Shown here in pieces: positions 1-11,604 of a stretch of DNA of 64,000 bases. Every line of letters begins with the position of its first letter. Within the stretch, counting starts at the first letter, position 1. The notes beneath the pieces were generated by a model. It had not been told where the DNA came from. It ran no database searches and was given only the letters and a program-made list of their open reading frames with translations. This stretch comes from Mesocentrotus franciscanus (Eukaryota > Echinodermata > Echinoidea > Camarodonta > Strongylocentrotidae). The stretch is from contig CP137679.1 in NCBI GenBank assembly GCA_037976565.1, positions 30,951,988-31,015,987 of the forward strand, given 5' to 3'. The position numbers and the translations under genes were made by a program.

Positions 1-160
1 TGCAAGCCCTCCTCCTCTCAAACCCGCCAGCTTTCGAGCGGAGAGGTTCGGAGTTTGCTCGGCGCGCAGGGTACACAGCGGCCATGGGGGCTGGCTGGGG
101 AATGAGGTGTGGGGTGGTGGGGTGGTGGAATTGAAGTGGGCCGTCGACTTCCCCTCAAAA
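1..160. other. GC-richer island at window edge
   Basis: The first 160 bases are clearly richer in G, C and CpG than the following kilobase, with words such as GGCGCGC near 61-67 and a G-rich run at 85-125. The open frame on the minus strand here is proline-rich and shows no family signature. It may be the edge of an exon, promoter or conserved element cut by the window, but no start, splice or core promoter signal could be assigned. Confidence 0.25.
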
Positions 161-249
161 CGATGTATATTTGTCTTGCCAAATTAGAAATATTTGCACA
201 ATTCAAATAAAACGCTGAAAATGTTATTTCCGAAACTGAATTATCCAAT

Positions 250-1130
250 ACCTTCACTGATCAGTCGGAGTCATTTATCATACCAAGAAGGTGTCGTTAT
301 ATTGGTAGTGATGATGAAAAAGCTGATGTAATTTTCTTGATAATCAAATGAGTTGTAATGACATACACAAATCAGAACAAATATAATCAAGTTAATCATA
401 ATGATTACCTTCATTGTGTCTTGACGTTAATACAATTTACTTGATACGAATTGCCCCCCTCATATTTATAGCCCTATTCATTTAAGAAAATATTACCATT
501 AACTAACATCTAACCTACTAACATCAACACAATCTACTTCTGTCGTTCTGAAGCAACAACATCATCAACATTTTATCAACACAGCCAGTGCCTACAACTG
601 AATGATATATTTTTTTACAACAGAAATATTAAAATATGAAATTCATGCAGTGTCCGACTGATCCATCTTGTCAATCCAGTGTTTTGTTGTCATTGTTTCA
701 ATCATTAAATTAAAAAAAAAAATGTTGATGCAACGTAGAATAAATCACACTCAAAATGCATGGTTACTAGGTCGATGAGATTTATGATAACATGATCAAT
801 ATCAGTTCTTTAAAAAAATATATTATAAATCATACCTAAATCCATGGTCTACACAACATGAAAACATAATATTCCTAGCTTTGTAAATTACCATCCTTTT
901 CAAATTAAGAGTCGCTTTACCTGTTTATATGGCTGACAAAGAATCTTATTTCATCTAAATCCAGGCTCAGTCACAAGATCCCCTCTTATTTGCAGTCGCC
1001 AACAAAATATGAAAATTATTCTTGGTGCTCTTTCGAATTCGATATAAGTTTCTCCTCCAGAAAGGGATTTTTAGTCGTAAATTGGCTGAAAACAGACTAA
1101 AAACACATTTCTTAGAAGAAGGAAATGAAC
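250..1130. other. AT-rich spacer, nothing recognised
   Basis: Unique-looking AT-rich DNA with short A runs. No open frame of note, no repeat structure and no RNA gene could be seen on either strand. Confidence 0.5.
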
Positions 1131-1149
1131 TGAAAATTGAATCACAAAA

Positions 1150-1430
1150 TTGAACTCAATGCCAAGTCCACCAACACACGCTCGCGAAGAGAAAGAGAAA
1201 CATAAAGAAAAGGCGATGACCATTCGCTCACAAAGCAGGCCTTACAATGTGTTGTGTGTTTGCTCGCCAAGTGAACTGACCAGTCCAAATCAAAAGGCTG
1301 AATGAAGCGGTCGAGCAAACAGATATTACGTCATCGCATTTTGCAAAGCGCGACCTTGAGAATGAGTCTAGTTGACCATTCGTGTCGCGGCCCGGAGATT
1401 TTAGGCTTCATTTCAGTATTTCTGTCATCG
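1150..1430. promoter_or_regulatory. Candidate cis-regulatory island
   Basis: A CpG-richer block between AT-rich flanks. It contains a CRE-like word ATTACGTCAT at 1325-1334 and, on the minus strand, TCAAGGTC (nuclear-receptor half-site type) around 1352-1359. These words are read directly; the regulatory role is inference from composition and motif clustering. No TATA box, initiator or transcript evidence is visible. Confidence 0.25.
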
Positions 1431-1516
1431 GTTTAGGAGGTATATAGAATTCTACTCTCATTCGTGATATACCAACTCAATGTCATAATGAGGAAGATTT
1501 ATAGAACAGTGAAAAA

Positions 1517-1765
1517 TCAAAGAATAAGTCCATAAATAACATTTGGATTGAGACCTGGATTCACACCGTCAGTTGACGGACTTTGTCGCCGCGAGCTTCG
1601 GGCGACCTTGGACTCGCTTCTCCGGCGACGCCAGCTGAACACTGGGCGGTCGTGGAAGCTGGATGGCGCTATGACACTTCTTTGCACCGGCCGATAGAAC
1701 AAGAGAACCAATAGAAATGCAGCAAGATAAAGATGACCAGCCAAAAAGGAATAATAAATGAACAA
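1517..1765 (-). CDS. Unrecognised 82-codon ORF with hydrophobic N-terminus
   Basis: This minus-strand frame encodes about 22 mostly hydrophobic residues right after the start (MFIYYSFLAGHLYLAAFLLV), then an arginine/serine-rich stretch containing RRRRSES. That layout could be a signal anchor followed by a basic stem, and the DNA is locally GC-richer (about 1550-1700). No family is recognised. No convincing acceptor, donor, promoter or polyadenylation signal frames it, and an ORF of this size occurs by chance in 64 kb. It is most likely a chance frame in a noncoding island, with a small chance of being a first exon. Confidence 0.12.
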   Translation of the reverse strand: MFIYYSFLAGHLYLAAFLLVLLFYRPVQRSVIAPSSFHDRPVFSWRRRRSESKVARSSRRQSPSTDGVNPGLNPNVIYGLIL

Positions 1766-2059
1766 TCTTGAAAAATTCCTACATGATGCACGTCAATTTA
1801 TTTCACGTTTCGTGCCTTACAGATAAAATAATTTGAAGGAAGACACACCATGAAACTAAATCGTTTGAAATTTCGGTAACATAATTCTTTACATGAATAA
1901 GGAAGGACAAAATTATATGCTATCATATCGCAAAATAATTCGCAAATAATATTAGCGGAGATAAGATTACCTGTCGGTTGAGCCTATGTATCCTTTCCTG
2001 TTAGGAGAATTCACTATGATCACTCGTTATCACAAAAACAATGAGATATATTCCAGTAT

Positions 2060-2330
2060 TTAAGAAGGCAAATTCCAAGGACATAAGCTCGAGGAGACCG
2101 CGGCTGCTCGGCGTAGCGTTCAATGCCAAAATGCTCGCGCTCAGCTCTGGCGTACCGACAGCACAGAGAGGCGATGCTCTGCGATATAAGCTGAGGCGGT
2201 ACAGACATGTAATGCGGACTAGATGATGATAGACTAGTCAGCTTTAGTCGAGTTCAAGTTTCCTCGGTCGCGCGGTCATTACACCGCCTGCACTCTCTGT
2301 TCACTGTGCCGTGCAAACATTCACCAGCGC
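2060..2330. promoter_or_regulatory. Candidate cis-regulatory or CpG-richer island
   Basis: A GC-rich block with many CpGs (for example CGCGGCTGCTCGGCG near 2099-2113) lies directly upstream of a GA tract. Two overlapping frames of 61 and 62 codons exist on opposite strands, which is typical of GC-rich noncoding DNA with few stops. No protein family is recognisable. A promoter or enhancer is possible; this is inference from composition only. Confidence 0.22.
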
Positions 2331-2681
2331 AGAGGGAGAGAGAGGGAGAGAGAGGAGAGGGAAAAGGAAAAGAGAGTCTGAGCAATGAAGCCCTCTATCC
2401 TCATTTACCTTTCTCCCTCAGTCTGTTTGCGTGTATCCAGCACACGTGCGTTAATCATACGACGAGGTAGATCCTTGTCTGTTTTGGGAATCAGTCGTAG
2501 GCAAGGCTGGGAGAGAGATGGGAAGAGAGTTGAGGAGAGAGATGGAGAAGAGAATTGCGATTATAGTGTGGGCGAGGGGAGTGAAGGAGAGATCGGGTAA
2601 AAAAGATGGAGATATAGAGTCAGAAAGATGGAGATTTAAAAGTATAGAGTTAGAGAGATGGACGGGGAAAGGTAGGTAAAC

Positions 2682-2712
<31 letters not shown>

Positions 2713-2960
2713 CGGGGAGGAAAATAAATATGTGCTAATGTTGGAGGGGATAGGAGGAGCAACAGTCAAAGTGATGGAGACAGAGAGGGAGAAAGTGAAA
2801 GAGATAGAGAGAGAGAGAGAGAGAGAGGGGGGTAGAAAGAAGTAAATAACAGTACTGGTTATGAAGAAAGGGATGACAAAAGGAAAGGTGCATGGTTGAA
2901 GCAGTGTAGAGAGAGAGGGAGACAGAGACAGACAGACAGACATGGAGGGTGGGGAGTGAA
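2331..2960. repeat. GA-rich polypurine domain
   Basis: About 630 bases in which the plus strand is mostly purine, with pure (GA)n runs near 2331-2357, 2689-2711 and 2808-2828 and degenerate AGAGATGG-type interruptions. The proline/serine/leucine frames on the minus strand are translations of CT repeats. Long purine/pyrimidine asymmetry can form intramolecular triplexes; whether it does here is untested. Confidence 0.8.
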
Positions 2961-2969
2961 AAAAGGATG

Positions 2970-4400
2970 TTGAGCAGGCGAATAAATAGGCTATGAATAC
3001 AGCCCTTGTTATCTATGCCCCGTCGAACGCAAAGTGCACGAGCTAATCACAATTCATAAGCGGGTTAGAGAGAGGAGGAGGAAATTTCGACTGATGTTTG
3101 ACTGTCTTCTCTGCCCACGTGATCAAGTTGAATGACCAACAGATTTTGGCACTGACCTTTTAGCGAAAAGCTTCCCGGCCCAAAAGTAATCAGAACAAAA
3201 TCACAATTCGCCTGAATGCAAGGCTAGAATCTGGGTCAAGCAATATTAATAATGCGTCTTGTTTTAACCGTCGTTCTTTTCCCTAACGTTCTTTCCCCTT
3301 TTCGATATACACGGAAACGGTATAATTTTAGCTCTTTTGATGAAACAACAAGCTCTGTTTATAGACGTATTTCCCTTCAATACAATGAACCTTCGACGTC
3401 ATAAGCTTATGTTGTTATTCTCGTTCCAAAACTCTCGTCATTATATTATATTCACAAAATTATAAGCAATGCTTTGAAGGTTTCTATTTAACTAATATTA
3501 ATAACATAATGATACGATTCATTCTTTGTAGCGATTCATAGTGTTATTGTGTGATGCATTTCATTAAACCTCTTTTAATTGTAACAAATTATCGTCTTAT
3601 TTTAATTATTTACACCTACTTTTGTAAAAGTAGTTATGAACATAAACCTAATATTCATGTAATATTCACTATTACTGCAGTCATCTATCTTCAGTATTTT
3701 TATTATCATTATTATTATTATTATTTTCATTATTGTTACAACAATAAGGGGATAGAGCAATGTCGATCTGGCGCTGCTCAGTGGCTGCCGGGCTCACGAT
3801 CAATTGGGCACAAATAATTTCCATTTTCGGTTTAATAAAATTTGGAGTGGACTTTAAAAGAATATTATTATCATTATTATTATCATGATAAATGTTTTGT
3901 TATTTTTAAGTGAAAGATAAATATATATTGATTACTAATAGTGATGTTTCTCCAACAATGAACGTGGCAACCGTTCAGTCGTTTCAATTCTTGTGGCTGA
4001 ATATTTAAGTAAATTTAAAAATCATTTTAAACAAAATAATGAGAACACATTATGATGGAAATAATAGTAAAAACATTATGAATTACAGCATATGATCTAG
4101 TGGATCAATTAGCTTACGACTATGAATTGACCTCATGACATTACTCATTATTCAGTAAAAAGGATGTAGGTGTAAAAGCAATTTTATAGCTAAATCACGT
4201 TAGTCTATGGAAGTTAATCCTATGATAACATCCGATCAATGCGAGCGTGTACCATCGTATCAAATGTACCGTTTTATTTCTTTTTAAATCGTAATTCCTG
4301 TAAGATTATCTTGATGTAAAAATTGCATTTCCCCCAACAAAGGGCTGCCGGATAGAAAGGGGCTTCGCAGGGTCATTTAAGTTGGATGCTGGGTTTGGGC
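2970..4400. other. AT-rich spacer with TTA-type simple sequence
   Basis: No gene is visible. Short TTA/TCA runs occur at about 3700-3735 and 3865-3885. The 88-codon plus-strand frame at 3551-3817 is Tyr/Ile-rich because it reads through the TTA run, and it is not considered coding. Confidence 0.5.
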
Positions 4401-4410
4401 AGGACCAAAG

Positions 4411-4446
4411 TTTTGTTTTGTTTTGTTTTGTTTTGTTTTATTTTTG
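4411..4446 (+). repeat. (GTTTT)n microsatellite
   Basis: Five-base GTTTT units are repeated about six times, then decay into T-rich sequence. It is a simple tandem repeat with no other structure. Confidence 0.85.
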
Positions 4447-4532
4447 TTACAATTTGATTAGGATTCGTAAAGTAATAGGACTGTTTTAGTTGTTGCATGA
4501 AATATTACTGTATTTTAAATAACTAGTTTATT

Positions 4533-4816
4533 CCGGGGTACTCAGATTTGGTTTGGACAGGGGTGTGTCGCTCAAGCCTCCTAACCCCTACCCAGTTTTA
4601 AGGGTCATTTTGGCAGATTTTTCTTGAAATATAGGCCCATTTTTCACAATTTTCGAGTGTTCGCCATGCAAACACCCGAAAATTTTGGAAAAAGGACCCA
4701 TGTTTAGTGATATTTTTGTAAAAAATGGGACCCAGGTTTAGGATTTTTTGTGAAAAAGCGACCCATTAGAGCGGCACATCCCCGTATGTCTTAATATGTG
4801 AGTACCCCCACCCGGG
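4533..4816. mobile_element. hAT-like MITE, 284 bp, perfect 8 bp TSD
   Basis: The element is flanked by a perfect direct repeat AGTTTATT at 4525-4532 and 4817-4824. Its left end reads CCGGGGTACTCA; the right end, reverse-complemented, reads CCCGGGTGGGGGTACTCA, so the termini are inverted repeats differing by a short indel. Internally a second palindrome lies around 4652-4687 (TTTTCGAGTGTT against AACACCCGAAAA). No transposase frame is present, so it would be a non-autonomous element. An 8 bp target duplication is the usual hAT length, which is why hAT is suggested; the superfamily is inference. Confidence 0.75.
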
Positions 4817-4829
4817 AGTTTATTAATTT

Positions 4830-5780
4830 TCATGGAGACAAGTTACTGCAAATCAGATGGTTTTCTTCTTGCATTCATTAATTTTACTCCACAAAGCGAC
4901 CGAGCGGAAATTTTCACAGAATAACAATACTTCATGACGAATAATACTATGCACTACGTGCTTACTCTATAATGCCATCCCAATTTGTACAAATAAACAA
5001 TATCTTGCTTTAAAAATGACCCCGTCTAAAATTTTTTAAAAAAAATTGATATCCGGTATATATTATATATCGAAATTGAAACTTCTCGGGAAAACTAAGA
5101 ACGTAGATCCTCAAATCTTCAGGGACAGATTTTTTTCGGGGGCACGGAAAAGTGCAAAAGGGGGAGGGAGATATCGATGTACAGAAAGGACATGTTTTAA
5201 GTTTTCCCTATTTCCATTGCTGGACTGGTATTTAGTCAATTGAAAAGAGCACTTTCCTATTAATTTAATTATATGTAATTAAATTCAAATTAATGACATG
5301 TATATCTAACCAGGAACAATAAAAACAAATTAAAGGACATACTTGACAAGGCCTTTGTGACCTTTTTTAAGTTTTATTTTTCTCATTTTCAATTTAGTTA
5401 TGAATTCATTATGTCACATTTGCTTAGATAATTAAAAGCATCGTTTAGCAAGATGAGATGCATTGCCCTACGTATTATCAGTGTCTGTGATATGGTGTAA
5501 TATTGAAGCCCTAAAAAAAATTGCGCTTTAAAATGATCACGAAGTGCCTCAAAAAAGTAAAAATCTTTGAGTGACCGGTTTTTACCATACTCATTTTCCC
5601 CAATAGACTGTAGTGTTATAAAAACCGTTAGGAAAACGAATTCTGAAATTTCTAATTCCAATCGTAGATATCTTGATAATCAGACAAGGCGATTGGCTTG
5701 TAAAAGTCATGGGATTCATGTATGACCTAAAGGTTTATAATTATGATGCAGCGTGAGCTTAATCCAGGATTTTTTTAGAA
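4830..5780. other. AT-rich spacer, nothing recognised
   Basis: No structured repeat, RNA gene or plausible exon is seen. Frames of 65 and 87 codons (5046-5243 plus, 5398-5661 minus) show no family features and lie in AT-rich sequence. Confidence 0.45.
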
Positions 5781-5784
5781 TCTG

Positions 5785-5830
5785 AGGCAAAGTTACCCAA
5801 TCCCTTTAAAGGTACGATTCTTTTGTGTAA
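5785..5830. mobile_element. Terminal fragment of TTAA-associated element
   Basis: The words AAAGTTACCCAATCCCTTT and AAAGGTACGAT near 5791-5820 match, with few changes, the joint at 62795-62826, where two inverted-repeat elements meet. Only this short end sequence is shared, so it is probably a solo terminus or a decayed copy. Confidence 0.45.
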
Positions 5831-5839
5831 GAACATGAT

Positions 5840-7550
5840 GTCTCCATATTATGTACAGTGTATTGCGCTATATAATTTTTTATATATGTGTTTTTTTATT
5901 TTTAATCTGTAAATGGAAAATAAACGAACAAATATGGGAAAACCTAACTAAAAGGTCAATTCGAAATGCACACTTAGATATTTAGACATGAATGACATAC
6001 CTTCTCACGAACCGAAGAATTAATTGGGAAAACGATAGTATTGCATTTATATGAGCAAGCTCGGTGCTACTTATTGTTAAACAACATGGCGGCGGCGGAG
6101 GATATAAGAAGGGCCCGAAAACATCGATATGAACTAAAAATAATGTGCAAGTAGGGAAAAAGAACAACATATTGTGTGGATATGAGTGACGCCTCCAAAA
6201 TGCAGCTCTCCATGTCTTACTAATGATTGTCTGGGGACAGTGACGTAATCTATGACGTAGCTGTGGTCGCCATGAGTGATGATCATGATTACAAGTTTTA
6301 CCTGATTGTGTAATTTTCGTCGCGGTTGCAGGTCTGGCTGTTTACAGACATATAGACAAATACATTTCTGCTGAATCATCTTTGGGAATTGATTGCCCCA
6401 TTCAACTCAGATTGTGGAAACAACAATCAGTGGCATACATTTATCTATCAGGAGGGGGAGGGGGAGTGTAGATGGGGAGCATGCCCTTGATCGAATGGCG
6501 ACAGAAAAAAGAGAGGTATATGGATAAATAAGGGGGAGAAGTGGGGGGAGGGGCAACGTGGAGAAAAATGATACGACCCCATTCCAAACTCTCCCCTTGT
6601 TCAATGGATTTAGTGTATCAATCTATCCACTTAATAATTCTGACTGCCTGCCCCCCCCCCCCACATGGCTGGAACATCGCTACGCCAGTGATACCGTGAT
6701 ACCATATAGGAGATACATTTTTGAGATATATAGCTCTCATCGAATTCAAAAGCTATCCAATCATACTTTCCTATAAAATACTTAAAGCGTTATGCATGGA
6801 TTGTACGTAGTGTCGGGGGAAAAACAAATAGGGAATTTCCCTGAATCAATAAGTGATCATATTGATAGCTAATTATGGAAGAATTCTCGGAAGCTTAGAA
6901 AAAAAGTAAAATGTGATCGTTATTTGAAATTACAAGGACAACATCAGCTAATTGCGTTGGTGTATTGAGCGTGAAAAGGAATAGGCCTATACATGTATGA
7001 TAATATTCCTTTGGGATCATTTCATGATAAGAAAACAAAGTGTGACGAGACTATTACAAGTTAGATAGTGAATAACTGAATGACAGCTCTATACCCATCT
7101 AAATTGGATTATACCCCCCCCCCCCCGCCCCTCTTTGCATTTATCATAGGAATTACGGCAGTGGCTTGGTTAACACATTGTATAATTGTCATAATTCATA
7201 ACAGAAATTACAATATTTTCTAATATACAATTCTAACGCATTTAGTGATCTGCTTGCTAAAAGAATAGGCCTATAATAGTTGGAAATAATAGAAACAGGC
7301 CGAAATGATTTTTTAGATAGTTGCTCTGAATTTAATGATTCCTGAATGAAGATCACATTCAATTTGGCCTCAAACGAATATTCTATTCCTAGCTTTCTTA
7401 CAGGTGCGACTATTGTTTGAGCAGACAGACGTATCCAGTAAAGGGTGGAGCCTGTGAAGCCCTCCCCCCCCCCTCCCCCGCTCCCGTCCCATTCCCCTTC
7501 CCATTTGCATGCCTAAAAACAAACACAATTTTGTTTAAGTTTTTTTGCAT
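5840..7550. other. Spacer with short homopolymer runs
   Basis: No gene is visible. There are poly-C runs at about 6652-6662, 7114-7127 and 7466-7480. A mildly GC-richer patch at about 6060-6110 contains GGCGGCGGCGG. Small frames on both strands show no recognisable domains. Confidence 0.45.
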
Positions 7551-7569
7551 AGGTGATTAACCAAGTACC

Positions 7570-7630
7570 AGGTAGAGAGAGAGAGAGAGAGAGAAGGGGT
7601 GGGGGAGATAAAGAAAGAGAGAGAGGGGGA
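7570..7630. repeat. GA microsatellite
   Basis: A pure (GA)n run from about 7573 to 7594 continues as G/A-rich sequence to about 7630. Confidence 0.8.
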
Positions 7631-7639
7631 AAAATCTGA

Positions 7640-9340
7640 GCTACAGCTTTGAAAAAAGACTAACATGGCACCTGCCCCCTAAAAACTGGGCCATTAACCG
7701 TGACCTGACCCATTTGTCAAGTTCAGTGCCTCGGACCTAGTCCCCGTCTCCGGTTTCCCTCTCCAAGGCTTTACTGCATATACACTCACATTGCACACTC
7801 ATCACCTAGCCTTGTCATAAGACGCTCTTGTGTATACACTTCATGGGATCTCACAGCCAGGTTTCTAATATGCGACATTTCCCGTTTTTCCGAATGGAAC
7901 AAGTCGTTTAAGAGGTCAGCGTTAGTGGCGCAACCTGGTACAGTCAGAAGTGAGGGGGAGGGGGAGGGGGGGGGGTGGTTCTGCAATGATGTATCAATGG
8001 TAGAGACAGGACTCTGAGGAGGGGGTTGGGCTATCTCCTTCTCCGATTGTTTTGTTCTCTCTTGCTTTCGCTGACAACCCATACAAAATCCACTCATGGT
8101 TGGTTCCTACGAGCCTGATTAGCCTAATAAACAAGATTCCTGCTCATTGAGAAGGCCATCCAAATTCAGCACACCTTTTGAAATATTTTTTTGTCTCTAA
8201 AATTATAATTGGCGGTACTCGTCTATCAATTTCACTTCGAAAAACATTTTATAAAGACTGAAATGCAAAGAAATATGAGCATACGAAGATGAGAATTCAT
8301 GTACATATTTTAATACGATAACCTGAAAGTTTCCCATAGGTAAATTTCAGAAATTTTTATTTGTTACCTGAAATGTTTAAGTACGACCTTTATTGGGAAA
8401 CCAGACCAAAGGTTGTGCATAAAACCATCAGTATTAATCGATACAAATCTGGATTACCAACCGTTTGCGTGTCTATTGAGAGACCGTTTCTCCAAATTAT
8501 TTTTTAAAAGAAATTCAAGTATGTCAATAAGTCATTAAAACACGCTTAAATTTCTTTATTTTGTATTGTATATTTATATATTTTTTTGTAAAGACTATTG
8601 TCCCCAACCAGAGAATACATCATTGTTGGGACATACATTTCTACCTACAGAACCCCAAATAAAAAGAATTCGCTCCCTCTGCCCTGGAGACGCTATCACG
8701 TAAGGCGTCCTTTTAGTGACACTTTTGTCCTATTTTTCTTCATATTCACTAATTGATAAGCCTCACAAAAGTGAATATTATTTCAGAAGAAACATAACAA
8801 ATATTCCTGACGCAAGTCGGGTGATTATGGTCTGAACAATGTAAGAACATTGATGAGAGAAAGGAAATGAAAGGAAAACCCTCGCACATAAAGCAGCTTT
8901 ATCCAAGGCATAATAATAACCACTAATGAAGGCATGATCTTGATAATAAAAACTAATGAAACAATGAAAATAATCATGGTACAGTCGATAAAGTGGTTGC
9001 GATTCTTCTTCTTCTTTGCTTGCAAGGAATACACAACAGGTACAATAAACACTATCAAAGATTATAAAGAGGCGAAAGTGATGAGGACATAATTATGAAA
9101 GAGAGGGCATAATACAAATATTTATTCTAGGCACCTGCGAAATTCATTTATACAAATCCCTCTGCAGCAAAAAATCGTAAGTGCGAAAAAGAGTAATTGA
9201 GAAATCGATTATTGAAATAAGAAATTGAATAGAATCAAGCGCATAAATACTAATACATTTACAGAAGATGCTTCGAAAGAAAATACATGTACACATCGTT
9301 CGAAAAAGAGCGGTTGGTATAGAACAGATAAAATGGAATA
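7640..9340. other. Spacer, nothing recognised
   Basis: The 103-codon minus-strand frame at 7786-8097 has a low-complexity proline/serine middle caused by a G-rich run at 7950-7978. It resembles no family I know. The remainder is AT-rich and unstructured. Confidence 0.4.
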
Positions 9341-9364
9341 TGTAAAGTGAGAGAAAGATTTTAA

Positions 9365-9638
9365 AAAAAGAGAGAGAGAGGGGCAAGAATGGGCCATGAA
9401 AAGATATAAATTGAGCGTGGAGTTAGGGTGTGGGAACATGTGTGGGTGAGAGAGAGAGAGAGGGGGGGGGGAATGGAGAAAGAAGGATATTGGTATAGAA
9501 AACATAAAATGGAAGATGTAAAGTGAGGAAGAAATAAAGAGAGGGGGGAGATGGAATTGGCCATGAATAAAGTAAAGTATGGGGTTAGGGCGTGGGAATA
9601 TGTGGGTGTATGGTGTGTATGCATGCGTGTGTGCGTGC

Positions 9639-9679
<41 letters not shown>

Positions 9680-9700
9680 CATATGTGAGGGAGAGAGAAG
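9365..9700. repeat. GA and GT/GC microsatellite cluster
   Basis: Two related GA-rich blocks share words such as GGCCATGAA, GGGTGTGGGAA and GTATAGAACA (about 9311-9470 and 9485-9610), followed by a (GT)n/(GC)n run at about 9624-9680. The minus-strand frames of 129 and 175 codons are translations of these repeats (HTHTHT, SLSLS). The shared words suggest an old imperfect local duplication of about 170 bases. Confidence 0.7.
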
Positions 9701-9779
9701 GGAAGACAGAGAGAACGAGATAGAGCTTTGGCGCATAACTGCAAATTCAAGTCTTCCTTCCTTTGTTAGTACCTAAAAT

Positions 9780-10070
9780 GATTTATTATGTTTTCGCCAA
9801 TCGCCCCAGATCAATTCGTAGTCGTCAGTGCATTACACCTGTCTGTCACCGCGGCCCGCTAAAAACCAATCTCCATTTCTACTAGATATTCCTCACAACT
9901 TCACCCGCTCTCCTCCTCTCTCTTCATCTCTCCTCCTCTTCCAGCCTCTCTCCCATCATTCTATTTTTCCTCTGCTCTCGGCGGCCTAATTTTCCTCTCT
10001 CCACCTCCTGTCTCAATGCCGGTAAATCGGGGCCAGGCTTTCTTGGGTTACCTCTGCGGCACAGATCCGC
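9780..10070. promoter_or_regulatory. Candidate regulatory island with CT-rich core
   Basis: The segment 9790-9870 is CpG-richer and includes CATTACACCTGTCTGTCACC, with words resembling T-box and TALE-homeodomain sites. A CT-rich tract follows (9900-10010). The reading is motif- and composition-based inference; no core promoter is assigned. Confidence 0.2.
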
Positions 10071-10266
10071 GATGAAAGGATGTCAAAATACAGAGGAGTC
10101 AAAAAAGCGAACAGCGATGCGGAGACGCGGATCAGAATACGTCACGAGCAGGGAACCCAATCCTCGGCGTCGTAAAACACCCCCTGGATTCGTGCGTACC
10201 TTGTTACAGTCTATCGTAAATATAGGCCTTCAATGTTTTATCCATGGCCATTACATTTCAGCGTTT

Positions 10267-11180
10267 GTATTTTTGTTGTCTGTCACCTTGCAGGACGAAA
10301 TGATTATTACATAGAAACAATAGGAGGGTTTTCCCCGAAAAACATTTACGTCATTACAGACTCATTAGATGCCATGGTGTTTTCAGTATAGAAAGAGAGA
10401 AAATTAATCGCGGGGAGAAATTTTTATCCAAAACCAAGAGAACGAATCATCTCATTTATATTGGCGGATTAAAGGAGTATTATATTATAGACATATAGGG
10501 AAGGATAATTGTTTTCCTATATTTTTAGTTTACGTCATAAGATGTTGATATAATGGCTTTCGTATAAAAAAAATCTATAATCGTACACATATTTTCCTAA
10601 AAATGTTATGTCAAAATAAAATAAAACTTAATGTCTAATGTGTTCTTACAGGAGAAAATGAGTATTACTTAGACACAATAGGACGGATGTTTTTACCAAA
10701 AATGTTCAGTTTTCGTACATCATAAGATATCATGGTGTCTTCATCAATGAAGGAAATAAAACAGAAGTCATTCATGGAGAGAAAGATTTACCAAAATGCA
10801 AGAAATGTTATTATCTGATTATTTTCTTCTTTGCAGGACAAAAATACTGTTACATAAAAACAGAAGGAGGATTAGTTCTTTTATTTTCTTTTAGTTTACG
10901 TCATAAGATGTTGACATAGTATCTGAAAAAAGAAGAACAAAAACGTCTTTCGTCACAACAATTTAATGTAGGATCGTAGAGTTATTTGCAAGAAATGCTC
11001 GTCAAAAAAAAGATGGTACAGGGACAGTTGAAACAAATGTTTCCTTGCAGAAAAAGGAGTATTAGACCATGGATGATTAGAGAGACACAATCGTGACAAT
11101 GGCAGAAGAACAAGATTTTTTTTCTTTCCCGAAAATGTTCAGTTTTCGTCTGAATTTTTTTTCGCCATATTCGCTGTTGG
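10267..11180 (+). repeat. Degenerate tandem array of ~190 bp units with acceptor-like motifs
   Basis: Five related units begin near 10281, 10463, 10642, 10832 and 11037. Shared landmarks are a pyrimidine run ending in CAG (CACCTTGCAG, TTCTTACAG, CTTCTTTGCAG, TTCCTTGCAG), then GA.AAAATGATTATTAC, then AGACACAATAGGAGG, then TTTACGTCATAAGATG and TTGATATAGTGTC-like words. Spacing varies from about 180 to 205 bases. After the CAG, three units stay open with similar peptides (GRNDYYIETIGG, GENEYYLDTIG, GQKYCYIKTEGG), and others contain stops. It could be decayed satellite or a dying array of duplicated exons; no donor sites are clear. Confidence 0.6.
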
Positions 11181-11455
11181 AAATTTTAAGGTCATAGTTA
11201 TAAACGAAGAATGTTCTTCAAATGACATGGAACACTTGCTGACGGTTCTATGAGGGACATAAGGAAGTACAAAGAGGAAAAGAACGAGCCATTACAAAAA
11301 AATCGTTGTGGAAATCTTGATATTGATAGAACGCTGTTTTTAAATAAATTTGTCATTACTTGACAAAAACTTAAGGCCGAAAAAAAATCTCCTACGGTTG
11401 TCTTTATTATGTATTTGTCCTTACGTCCTTATTTCCTTACATTTATATAAATAAA

Positions 11456-11545
11456 TGTGAGGAAATAACCTATATGACAGCTTTGGCAACTCTGGTGGAA
11501 ATAAATACAATGCGAAAGGAAATGAGAGAATAATGGTTACTAATC
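11456..11545 (+). repeat. Left arm of inverted repeat around a SINE
   Basis: About 90 bases, containing GGAAATAACC, CAGCTTTGGCAACT and GAAAGGAAATGAGAGAATAA, are repeated in inverse orientation at 11738-11826. A shorter third relative (GTAAGGAAATAACCTAAACTC) lies at 11892-11912. Part of it (GAAAGGAAATGAGAGAA) also recurs at 22476-22492. Confidence 0.75.
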
Positions 11546-11604
11546 CAAATTCCCCATTGCTGTCTTCCATTTTTTATTTTGTTTGTATGTGCAAAGGTTG
11601 AAAA

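Noticed and set aside
9209..9750. Minus-strand frames of 175 and 129 codons
   Set aside because: They translate GT, GA and related simple repeats (HTHTHT, SLSLS) and overlap each other in two frames.
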